Shown piece by piece: positions 51,465-58,865 of a stretch of DNA of 64,000 nucleotides. The stretch covers positions 124,001 to 188,000 of the forward strand of contig NZ_BBZJ01000016.1 of NCBI RefSeq assembly GCF_001417775.1, read 5' to 3'. Position 1 is the stretch's first letter. Every line of letters starts with the position of its first letter. This DNA comes from Streptomyces sp. TP-A0356 (GTDB lineage Bacteria > Actinomycetota > Actinomycetes > Streptomycetales > Streptomycetaceae). The position numbers and the translations under genes were made by a program. The notes under the pieces are model-generated. The model did not search any database. It worked only from the letters and a program-made list of their open reading frames with translations, and was not told where the DNA came from.

Positions 51465-51935
51465 GTGTCGGGTAACCCTCGGGACGTACCGGCCCAGTCT
51501 GCCGCTGCGCCCTCGACGTCCGCTCGGGTCTTGGTCGAAATCAGGTCGGACGCGGTGGCGTCGGCAACTCGTAGGAGAACAGGCCGTGGTGACCGGCCTG
51601 TCCCTGGGACGGACCCTGGGTGTGGGTGGGACCCCAAAAGGCTGTCCTTACCGTCCAGAGTAACCAAATGAGCGGGTGCCCGCTCGATGGGGCTGAAACA
51701 ACCAGGTAACTGTCTTGAGTCATACGGAATTCACTCAGCCCGATTCTCAACCACTTTGGCGTGGATTGCCCCGTTCATGGCCACCCATTCGGACCAACGG
51801 TCGAACTGCTCACCGGTACGTCAGGTGCCCGGCTCGACGCATTCGGTGCTCAGTTCAGGTCCCGTTGGCCGAGTCGCAAGCTCGCCATGATCTGCTGACG
51901 GTCGGCAACGGCTTTTCTCGCGGGAGGACTGACGC
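51465..51935. other. Intergenic region between the small protein and HD-domain genes
   Basis: About 470 bp, noticeably less GC-rich than the surroundings from about 51640 to 51800. It holds a hairpin (GAGCGGG-TG-CCCGCTC, 51670-51685). Both flanking genes point away, so promoters for both should lie here, but I could not identify elements with confidence. Confidence 0.5.
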
Positions 51936-52496
51936 ATGAGGCTGCGCAGCGTCGAGGAGCTGATGGATCTGCTGCACGCCTGCCGGGGCGCGCGGAACGT
52001 CCCGGAAGGCGGCATCGAGCCGGTCGATCTGCACGACCACGCCCTGCAGACCGCCGCGCTGCTGCGCCGAAGTCACCCCGCGGACAAGGAACTCCAGGTC
52101 GCCGGACTGGTGCACGACATCGGCCGGATGCTGCGGCCGGGTGACGACGCCGGGCACGCGGACCACGCGGCCGACGCCGTACGGCCGTTGCTCGGCGAAC
52201 GGGTCTCCCGCCTCGTACGCCTCCACGTGGCCGCCAAGCGCTATCTGGCCGCGGCCACGCGCGGACACGGGACGTCCGCGCTCAGCGCGCCGGTCCTGAC
52301 GCGGCAGGGCGGGCCCATGACGCCGGCGGAGGCGGCCGCGTTCGAACGCGACCCGATGGCCGACGACGCGGTCACCCTGCGCCAGGCGGACGAGGCGGCC
52401 AAGGTGGCCGGCCTGGACGCCGGGGTGCTCGAGGACTGGCGGACGGTCCTGGAGCTGGTGGCGGCCCGGCACGCCCGGCTGGGGGCGGTGGACTGA
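51936..52496 (+). CDS. HD-domain protein (PhnZ-like predicted phosphohydrolase/oxygenase)
   Basis: A 186-residue HD-fold protein. Metal ligands are spread as in the COG4341/PhnZ group: HDHALQTAALL (about 32-42), VAGLVHDIGR (about 55-64, the HD pair) and GHADHAADAV (about 73-82). PhnZ is a di-iron oxygenase of phosphonate breakdown, while others are phosphohydrolases. No phosphonate genes are nearby, so the reaction is open. The start follows GGGAGGA. Confidence 0.75.
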   Translation: MRLRSVEELMDLLHACRGARNVPEGGIEPVDLHDHALQTAALLRRSHPADKELQVAGLVHDIGRMLRPGDDAGHADHAADAVRPLLGERVSRLVRLHVAAKRYLAAATRGHGTSALSAPVLTRQGGPMTPAEAAAFERDPMADDAVTLRQADEAAKVAGLDAGVLEDWRTVLELVAARHARLGAVD

Positions 52497-52647
52497 GGAG
52501 GCCCGGAGGCCGCCTTCCGACGCTCCGCCGCGAGGTGGAGGCCGTCGAAGCCCCGACCTCCTGCTCCCTGATCCCAGGTCATCCCGCTCCATGAGCGCCG
52601 CTCAGCCCCGTGTGACACCCGCGGGACGAGCGTGATGGCATACGTGC

Positions 52648-53544
52648 ATGGAGCTGCGGGAGCTGCGCGCGTTCGTCGCCGTCGTGGAAGAGGGCGGCCT
52701 GTCGCCCGCGGCCCGGCGGCTGCACCTCAGCCAGCCGGCGCTGTCCCAGACGATCAGCGGTCTGGAACGGCGGCTCGGTGTGAAGCTGCTGACCCGCAGC
52801 AGTGCCGGTGTGCGCGCCACCGACGCGGGGGCGACGCTGCTCGGGGAGGCACGCGCGGTACTGGCCCGGCACGACCAGGCGGTGCGCGCGATGGCCGCCT
52901 ACACCGGCGACGGGGGCGGTGTGCTGCGGATCGGGATACCGCTGGAGCTGCCGCCCGGTCTGCTGGACTCGGCCCTCGCGGAACTCGCCGGGGCCCACCC
53001 CGGCACGAGGGTGCAGGCACGCCATCTGTCCACCGCGCAACAAATGACCGCACTGCAGGCCGACGAGCTCGACCTCGGTCTGCTGCGGGAGCGACCACCC
53101 GGACAGGAGTTCGATGCGCTGCTCGTGGTGCGGGAGAGGCTGGGCGTGTTGCTGGCCACCGAGCAGGCGGCGGAACTCGTCGGTCCCGACGGCATCGCGC
53201 TGGAGTCGCTCGTGGGACTGGAGTGGGTGGGCTTCCCGCGTGCCGGCAGCCCCGCCTGGTACGACGAGCTGACCGCCATCCTGCGCAGCCACGGCCTGGA
53301 CCTCGGCCCCGCGGCGCCGCAGGGACAGCTCCTGCTCGCGGACGTGAAGCTCGCCGCGGTGAGCGCGGGGCGGGCCTTCGCCCTGGCGCCACCGGAGTGG
53401 GGGTCCCTGCCCGCCCGTGTGACCTGGTCACCGCTGGTCGGCCACCCGTTGGTCCGCCGCACCTGGGCGGTGTGGCCGGCCGCGTCGCGGCGCCGTGATC
53501 TGGCGCGTCTCATCGCCGCTTTGGACCGCCTGGGGAGCGGCTGA
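52648..53544 (+). CDS. LysR-family transcriptional regulator
   Basis: A 298-residue LysR-type regulator. The helix-turn-helix (MELRELRAFVAVVEEGGLS, ARRLHLSQPALSQTISGLERRLG) is followed by the effector domain (about 90-298). No clear divergent partner exists: the HD gene and the downstream transferase both run in the same direction. Its target is unknown. Confidence 0.9.
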   Translation: MELRELRAFVAVVEEGGLSPAARRLHLSQPALSQTISGLERRLGVKLLTRSSAGVRATDAGATLLGEARAVLARHDQAVRAMAAYTGDGGGVLRIGIPLELPPGLLDSALAELAGAHPGTRVQARHLSTAQQMTALQADELDLGLLRERPPGQEFDALLVVRERLGVLLATEQAAELVGPDGIALESLVGLEWVGFPRAGSPAWYDELTAILRSHGLDLGPAAPQGQLLLADVKLAAVSAGRAFALAPPEWGSLPARVTWSPLVGHPLVRRTWAVWPAASRRRDLARLIAALDRLGSG

Positions 53545-53566
53545 GCGACACGCTACTGTCGGCGTA

Positions 53567-54862
53567 ATGGGCACGATGGGACCGTTCGGCCGCGTCACAC
53601 TGTATGAAATGTGCCGCCGACACGGATTCCCTCGCGCCTGGGGCCGCGTGATCGGAACGTGGACGACCAGGCATGCCGCGTGGTGCCTGGCCGCTTCCCT
53701 GGCACTCCATCTCCTCGCGGTCCTGGTCTTCCCTCCCCAGCCGCTGGACCTCCGTGTCTACCGGGAAGCCTCTCCTCTGGTGTTCTCCGGCGGACTGTAC
53801 GACTACCGGCTGCACACCGGCCCGCCGATCCCCGTCCTGCCGTTCACCTATCCGCCGTTCGCGGCCCTGGTGTTCCTGCCGCTGTCGCACCTTCCCTGGA
53901 CGGCGGTCGTCGTCCTGTGGCAGGCGGCCTCCGTGGCGGCCCTGGCCGTGATCGGCTACTGCGCCGACCGGCTCCTGTCCCCCGGTGCCGACCGACCCGA
54001 AGCGCCCCGCGTCCTGCTGTGGACCACGGCCGGCCTGTGGCTGGAACCCGTGCGCCACACCCTGGACCAGGGACAGGTGAATCTGCTGCTGGCCGCCCTG
54101 GTCATGACGGCGCTGGTCGTACTGCGCGGGGCCGCGGCCCGGGGAGCGGCCCTGGGCCTGGCGGCCGCGGTGAAACTCACTCCGGCCTTCGGCGGTCTGT
54201 ACCTGCTGGCGACCCGGCAGTGGCGGGCGGCGGCATGGGCCCTCGCCGCCGGGGGCGGAGCAACGGCCCTGGCCTGGCTGGCCGCCCCGCACGAGTCGGC
54301 CCGCTACTGGTTCACCCTGGTGACGGACACTCAGCGGATCGGCCCCGCATGGTCGGTGCGCAACCAGTCCCTGCGCGGGGCACTCGGCAGGCTCCTGGAC
54401 CCTGGCCCGGGAGCCTCCGTGGCATGGTGGACGGCCCTCCTCCTGGTCACGGTTGTGGCCGCCTGGGCCCTGCGGAGCGCCGTACGGCGTCAGGACCTTC
54501 TCGGCATCCTCGTCACCGCCGAGTTGTACGGTCTGCTCGTGTCGCCCATCTCATGGAGCCACCACTGGGTGTGGTGCCTGCCGGCCATGATGTGGCTGGC
54601 CCATGGGCCCGGCCGGGCGAGCCTGCTCAACCGTGTCACGCTGGCGGCGTGGACCGTCACCACGGCCGCTCGCCTGGTGCCCCTCCTGATCCGCATGGAG
54701 GACGGCCTGGCGCACCCCAGCCCTTACCCGGCCGTGCTGGCATGGCCCGGCACGGCGTACGCCGCCTGTGCGGTCCTGACCTTCGCGGCCGTCGCCGCTC
54801 GGCCGTACGGCGGCCAGCCGGTCGGCGGATCAAGGCCCCTGTACGCCGAGCGCGCCCGCTGA
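53567..54862 (+). CDS. GT87-family (DUF2029) membrane glycosyltransferase
   Basis: A 431-residue polytopic protein with about ten helices. The catalytic Asp loop follows the first helix (PPQPLDLRVYREASPLVFSGG), with PFTYPPFAALVFLPL and AVKLTPAFGGLYLL as family marks. GT87 enzymes use polyprenyl-phosphate-mannose to add mannose on the outer membrane face (PimE, actinobacterial arabinomannan). The acceptor here is unknown. ATG 53567 is used; a Met 14 codons later is possible. It follows the LysR gene by 22 bp. Confidence 0.85.
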   Translation: MGTMGPFGRVTLYEMCRRHGFPRAWGRVIGTWTTRHAAWCLAASLALHLLAVLVFPPQPLDLRVYREASPLVFSGGLYDYRLHTGPPIPVLPFTYPPFAALVFLPLSHLPWTAVVVLWQAASVAALAVIGYCADRLLSPGADRPEAPRVLLWTTAGLWLEPVRHTLDQGQVNLLLAALVMTALVVLRGAAARGAALGLAAAVKLTPAFGGLYLLATRQWRAAAWALAAGGGATALAWLAAPHESARYWFTLVTDTQRIGPAWSVRNQSLRGALGRLLDPGPGASVAWWTALLLVTVVAAWALRSAVRRQDLLGILVTAELYGLLVSPISWSHHWVWCLPAMMWLAHGPGRASLLNRVTLAAWTVTTAARLVPLLIRMEDGLAHPSPYPAVLAWPGTAYAACAVLTFAAVAARPYGGQPVGGSRPLYAERAR

Positions 54863-54940
54863 GGGCCGGGGCAGGGGTATGCCTTACGCGCCTGGCGGCT
54901 GTCATCTGACGGTCCGTCATGAGACGGTACGCGGCTGACG

Positions 54941-55081
54941 CCGCCGTACGGATTCGAGGGCAGGGCGGCCACGGTCCTGCTGCACCTCACCGGGCAGCTC
55001 GCGGGTGAGCCGGCGCCGAAGGTGCGGGTGAACTCGGTGTCCCCCGGTCTCGTCCGCACCGAGATGGCCCGCTTCGTCCAG
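54941..55081 (+). pseudogene. Short-chain dehydrogenase fragment
   Basis: The frame reads GRAATVLLHLTGQLAGEPAP and then KVRVNSVSPGLVRTEMARFV. The second half is the well-conserved SDR strand and loop after the catalytic Lys (normally VRVNAVSPGxVxT). The cofactor motif, catalytic Tyr-Lys and the end are absent, and no start codon with a ribosome site precedes it. It looks like the residue of a decayed or rearranged SDR gene. Confidence 0.7.
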
Positions 55082-55084
55082 GGC

Positions 55085-55124
55085 GGCGTACGCCCCGGAG
55101 ACCTCCGTCTCCGGGGCGTACGCC
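55085..55124. terminator. Perfect 18-bp hairpin with CTCC loop
   Basis: GGCGTACGCCCCGGAGAC (55085-55102) and its exact complement (55107-55124) flank a 4-nt loop. It could terminate the GT87 transcript, although it lies about 220 bp past that stop, or the minus-strand small-protein gene from about 95 bp past its stop. Confidence 0.75.
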
Positions 55125-55218
55125 GTTCATGAACGGCTGTGGTCATACGCACCCCGTCGCACGTGGCAGCACGGGCACCACCTCACTCGTGACGGTGACC
55201 GTCATTCGCTTCGAGCGC

Positions 55219-55452
55219 TCAGGGGAACAGCGCGATCCCGGCAAGGATCAGCAGGACGATGCAGGCGATCAGCCCGACGGTGGCCCAGGTCCCGCGGTGT
55301 TTCAGCGGTTCCGGGGCGCGCCCGCCGCGCGGCCGGTCCTCCGGCAGGTCGGGGTGCGCCGGACGGTCGGACGCGTAGAACTGCTCGTCGCTCGGATACA
55401 CGTTGCGGGGATCGCCGGCGGCGCGTGGATCGATCTCGTGTGGAGTGGGCAT
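55219..55452 (-). CDS. Small tail-anchored membrane protein (77 residues)
   Basis: A short soluble acidic part (MPTPHEIDPRAAGDPRNVYP, then Pro/Arg-rich to about residue 52) and a single C-terminal helix (TWATVGLIACIVLLILAGIALF). I do not recognise a named family. ATG 55452 follows GGAGG. It lies about 100 bp beyond the end of the zinc-ribbon SDR gene on the same strand. Confidence 0.7.
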   Translation of the reverse strand: MPTPHEIDPRAAGDPRNVYPSDEQFYASDRPAHPDLPEDRPRGGRAPEPLKHRGTWATVGLIACIVLLILAGIALFP

Positions 55453-55550
55453 GAGACCTCCTTGCGCGGTGCTCATGAGAGCCCGAGTTCCCGCTCGGCG
55501 CCAGGCCACGCGTCAGGGGTGACGCGTCACCGCCCTGTGGACCGCTGGGA

Positions 55551-57041
55551 TCACCACTTCCCGGGCGCGTAGTCCTTCAGGAAGACGCCGTACAGGTCCT
55601 CGCCCTGCTCGCCGCGCACAATCGGATCGTATACCCGGGCCGCTCCGTCCACGAGGTCGAGCGGGGCGTGGAAGCCCGCGTCGGCCAGGCGCATCTTGTC
55701 CGGGTGCGGGCGCTCGTCGGTGATCCAGCCGGTGTCGACGGCGGTCATCAGGATGCCGTCCTTCTCGAACATCTCGTCGGCGCTGGTGCGCGTGAGCATG
55801 TTCAGGGCGGCCTTGGCCATGTTGGTGTGCGGGTGCCCGGCGCCCTTGTAACCGCGGTTGAACACGCCCTCCATCGCGGAGACGTTCACGATGTACGTGC
55901 GCCGGGCCGCGGAGGCGGCCAGCGCGGCGCGCAGACGGCTGATCAGGATGAAGGGCGCCGTGGAGTTGCACAGCTGGACCTCCAGCAGCTCGACCGGCGT
56001 GACCTCCTCCACCGACTGGATCCAGCTGTTGGTGTCGTGCAGATCGGGGACGAGCCCGCCCGCGTCGATCGCCGTACCGGCCGCGATCCGCTCCAGGGAG
56101 GCCGAGCCGGAGACCAGCGCGAGGTCGGTGACGTCCTGGGCGGTCAGCGCGCCGCCACCGGCCACCGGCAGCGCGGCCACGGCCCCGGAGCCGAAGGTGC
56201 CGATGACCTCGGCGGACGGCAGCTCGCCCGCCGGGAGAGGCGCGGACTCGGCCGCGACCAGCTCGCTGTAGGCCTCCGGGGAACGGCGTACGGTCTGCGC
56301 GGCGTTGTTGATCAGGATGTCCAGCGGTCCCTCGGCGGCCACCGAGTCGGCGAGCGCCACCACCTGGGCGGGGTCGCGCAGGTCGATACCGACGATCTTC
56401 AGCCGGTCGATCCACTCGTCGCTGTCGGGCTGGGCCCTGAAGCGGCGGACCGCGTCGTTCGGGAACCGGGTGGTGATGGTGGTGTGGGCGCCGTCCCGCA
56501 GCAGGCGAAGCGCGATGTACATGCCGATCTTGGCGCGGCCCCCGGTGAGCAGGGCGCGCCTGCCGGTGAGGTCGGTGCGGGCGTCGCGGCGGGCCCGGTT
56601 CTCGGCGGCGCACCGCGAGCAGAGCTGGTGGTAGAAGTAGTCGACCTCGACGTAGCGGGTCTTGCAGACGTAGCAGGAGCGCGGGCGCTGGAGTATCCCC
56701 GCGATCCGGCCCGCCTCGGTGGCCGACGACGGCAGGATCCCCTCGGTCTCGTCGTCGATGCGCTGCGCGGAGCCCGTCGCCGTCGCCTCGGTGACCGCCT
56801 TGTCATGGGCGGTCTTGGCTGCCCGGCGCTCCTGGCGGCGGCGCTGCTTGACCGTGCGGTAGAGGTGCGAGGTGGCTCGGCGCACCATGACCGCGTCGGG
56901 GTGGTCGACGTCCAGCCGGTCGAGCTCCTGGAGCACGCTGAGGCAGACGGCAAGGCGCTCCGGGTCGATGCCGGGCCCGTACGTCACCTCGTCCATGGCC
57001 GCCGAGACGTCGCCCGCCGGGCCGTCCTGTGTCACCGTCAT
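55551..57041 (-). CDS. Large SDR-family protein with zinc-ribbon insertion and altered catalytic motif
   Basis: A 496-residue protein. A helical N-terminus (about 25-115) precedes a four-Cys zinc site (CYVCK at 123-127, CSRCA at 141-145) and then an SDR domain (about 158-480) with LLTGGRAKIG, NNAAQTVR and NVSAMEG. Where classical SDRs have Tyr-x3-Lys this one reads Thr-N-M-A-Lys, so the usual acid/base Tyr is absent. An insertion of about 75 residues (about 275-350) also separates it from ordinary SDRs. The reaction is unknown. ATG 57041 follows GAGGAA. Confidence 0.85.
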   Translation of the reverse strand: MTVTQDGPAGDVSAAMDEVTYGPGIDPERLAVCLSVLQELDRLDVDHPDAVMVRRATSHLYRTVKQRRRQERRAAKTAHDKAVTEATATGSAQRIDDETEGILPSSATEAGRIAGILQRPRSCYVCKTRYVEVDYFYHQLCSRCAAENRARRDARTDLTGRRALLTGGRAKIGMYIALRLLRDGAHTTITTRFPNDAVRRFRAQPDSDEWIDRLKIVGIDLRDPAQVVALADSVAAEGPLDILINNAAQTVRRSPEAYSELVAAESAPLPAGELPSAEVIGTFGSGAVAALPVAGGGALTAQDVTDLALVSGSASLERIAAGTAIDAGGLVPDLHDTNSWIQSVEEVTPVELLEVQLCNSTAPFILISRLRAALAASAARRTYIVNVSAMEGVFNRGYKGAGHPHTNMAKAALNMLTRTSADEMFEKDGILMTAVDTGWITDERPHPDKMRLADAGFHAPLDLVDGAARVYDPIVRGEQGEDLYGVFLKDYAPGKW

Positions 57042-57101
57042 CGCGCTGCATTCCTCGCTCACCCGCGCAGCGCTCCGACCGCGCTCGCCTTCGAACGCGG
57101 A

Positions 57102-57131
57102 ATTTTACGGAGCGCAGGGCCGGGTCACCAA
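57102..57131 (-). promoter_or_regulatory. Housekeeping-like promoter for the zinc-ribbon SDR
   Basis: On the minus strand TTGGTG (57131-57126), 18 bp, then TAAAAT (57107-57102) resembles the vegetative consensus. It lies about 60 bp upstream of the SDR start in an unusually AT-rich spot. The rest of the 317-bp gap (57042-57358) shows nothing else. Confidence 0.5.
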
Positions 57132-57358
57132 ACCCGCACCGGTCACCGCCACGAGCGGTGACGGTCCGGGCGGCCCCGGATCGCACCGGGTCGTGGGGGA
57201 ACGCGGCTGCGCGGGGCCCGCGCGGACAGCCGCGCGGGGCGCTTGACACACGGAGCGCCGCGTGACCGACGACGGCAGCGTGCCCGCCCACGCACGCCGA
57301 GGAACGGCGCCCGAGCGACGCGGCGACGACCGTGCGCGGGGACGGGTGCCGCCGCTCG

Positions 57359-58720
57359 TCAGGTTCGGCAGGCCGCCAGCAGCGTCTCCACCTCCTCACG
57401 GACCGCGTCCGCCAGCCGTTCCAGGTCCGGCACCGCCCGGCCGTCGGCGACGAGCCCGTAGTGCACGCGACCGCGGTAGGTCGAGATCGCCACCGCGAGG
57501 GACTGGCCGCAGGCCAGCGGGGCGAGCGGGTAGACCTCGGTGAGCGGGTTGCCGCCGAGCTTCAGGCCGAGGCTGGGCAGGGGCACGCTGGTGACCAGGA
57601 TGTCGAACCAGAGCCGGGCGGCCAGGCTGACCAGCGGTCCGCCCAGCCGGTGGCCCAGCGCCGGCACATGGTCGGCGAGCAGCGCGACCGCGCCCGCGCC
57701 CCGGTTGGGCCCGGCGTCCTTGTTGCGGTCCATCGCCGTGCGCACCGTCCGCAGGCGCTCCAGCGGGTCCGGGTCGGCGACCGGGAGCCGTATCAGGTAA
57801 CCGGAGAGCCGGTTGCCCTGCGGGTGCGCGCTGCGCGGACGACGGTTGGAGACGGGGATCAGGGCGCGGGGCTCGACGCCCGCGCTGCCGTCGCCGCGTT
57901 CGTCCAGCCAGCGGCGCAGGGCACCCGCTACGACCGCGATGAGGACGTCGTTGACGGTGCCGCCCTCCGACTTGCGCACCCGGTGCACATCGTCGAGGTC
58001 GATGGCCACACCGGCGGTGCGGCGGGTGCCGCTGGGCTCGGAGACGAGCGCGGACGACGAACGCATGCCGAGGGTGGACAGGGCGACGGAGGCCCCGATG
58101 TCGAGGGCGCGGCCCACATCGGCGAGTGTGCCCCGCAGCAGGCCCGGGAGTCTGCGCACGTCGGGCAGGAGACCACGGGCGCTCTCCTGGGGACGCGGGC
58201 GGGGCTCCGGCATGTCCATCGGGTCCAGGACGGCGGCCGCCAGCGTCAGGGCCCGCAGCCCGTCGGCGAGGGCGTGGTGGAACTTGAAGAGCACGGCGAA
58301 GGAGGTGCCGGACTCGCCCGGCAGCACATGTGCCTCCCACGGCGGTCGGTCGCGTTCCAGGGGGCGTCCCATGAGCTGCCCCGCCACGGCGTGGAAGTCG
58401 TCGGTGGGGGCGTGCAGCCGAACGTGGTCGAGCGGGTCGAAGTCGGGTGCGGCTTCACGGGCAGCACCGCCCAGGGCGAGCGGGAGGCGTGCGGCGGCGA
58501 GGTGGCGCGAAAGACGTACGTCCGGCAGCCAGACGTTCCGGATCCGCATGCGCAACCCCGGCACCGCGGCGGCGCGGACCGCGAGCAGATCGGCGGCGTG
58601 GGCGCCCGCGGTGGGTGAGAGGCAGGAGAACACGCCGAGGGCACCGAGGTGCATGGGGTGCCGGGCGGACTCGATGTTCCAGAACGCCAGGTCGAGTGGT
58701 GCGAGCAGGTCAGAAGTCAA
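57359..58720 (-). CDS. Wax ester synthase / diacylglycerol acyltransferase
   Basis: A 453-residue WS/DGAT enzyme. The start LTSDLLAPLDLAFWNIES and the acyl-transfer motif HHALADG (148-154, full HHxxxDG) identify it; later marks are KSEGGTVNDVLIAVVAGALRRWL and the region around NRRPRS and GNRLSGYLIRLP. It joins acyl-CoA to diacylglycerol or fatty alcohol, making storage lipid. The start is TTG 58720 with GAGG eight bases upstream; no ATG or GTG fits the conserved N-terminus. Confidence 0.9.
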   Translation of the reverse strand: MTSDLLAPLDLAFWNIESARHPMHLGALGVFSCLSPTAGAHAADLLAVRAAAVPGLRMRIRNVWLPDVRLSRHLAAARLPLALGGAAREAAPDFDPLDHVRLHAPTDDFHAVAGQLMGRPLERDRPPWEAHVLPGESGTSFAVLFKFHHALADGLRALTLAAAVLDPMDMPEPRPRPQESARGLLPDVRRLPGLLRGTLADVGRALDIGASVALSTLGMRSSSALVSEPSGTRRTAGVAIDLDDVHRVRKSEGGTVNDVLIAVVAGALRRWLDERGDGSAGVEPRALIPVSNRRPRSAHPQGNRLSGYLIRLPVADPDPLERLRTVRTAMDRNKDAGPNRGAGAVALLADHVPALGHRLGGPLVSLAARLWFDILVTSVPLPSLGLKLGGNPLTEVYPLAPLACGQSLAVAISTYRGRVHYGLVADGRAVPDLERLADAVREEVETLLAACRT

Positions 58721-58820
58721 TGGCTTGCCTCGCGTCGACGGGGTGGGAAGCAAGAAGTCAACCTCCGACAAGCGATTACGGTCAAGTACGATCAGGCTAC
58801 GTACAGTTAACGGCGGATGA

Positions 58821-58849
58821 AGTCCCGCCCCTCGGGGAGGGGCGGGACT
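58821..58849 (-). terminator. 13-bp hairpin after the GH92 gene
   Basis: AGTCCCGCCCCTC (58821-58833) pairs exactly with GAGGGGCGGGACT (58837-58849) across a GGG loop, 16 bp after the GH92 stop. It is a strong factor-independent terminator candidate. Confidence 0.85.
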
Positions 58850-58865
58850 CAGGTGACGCACGAGG

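Larger units (their letters stand above)
54863..55218. other. Intergenic region with an SDR relic and a hairpin
   Basis: About 355 bp without an intact gene. It contains a translatable SDR C-terminal fragment (54941-55081) and a very strong hairpin (55085-55124), described separately. Confidence 0.7.

Noticed and set aside
51541..51750. Possible 69-residue minus-strand protein
   Set aside because: No ribosome site, mixed third-position use and no family features.
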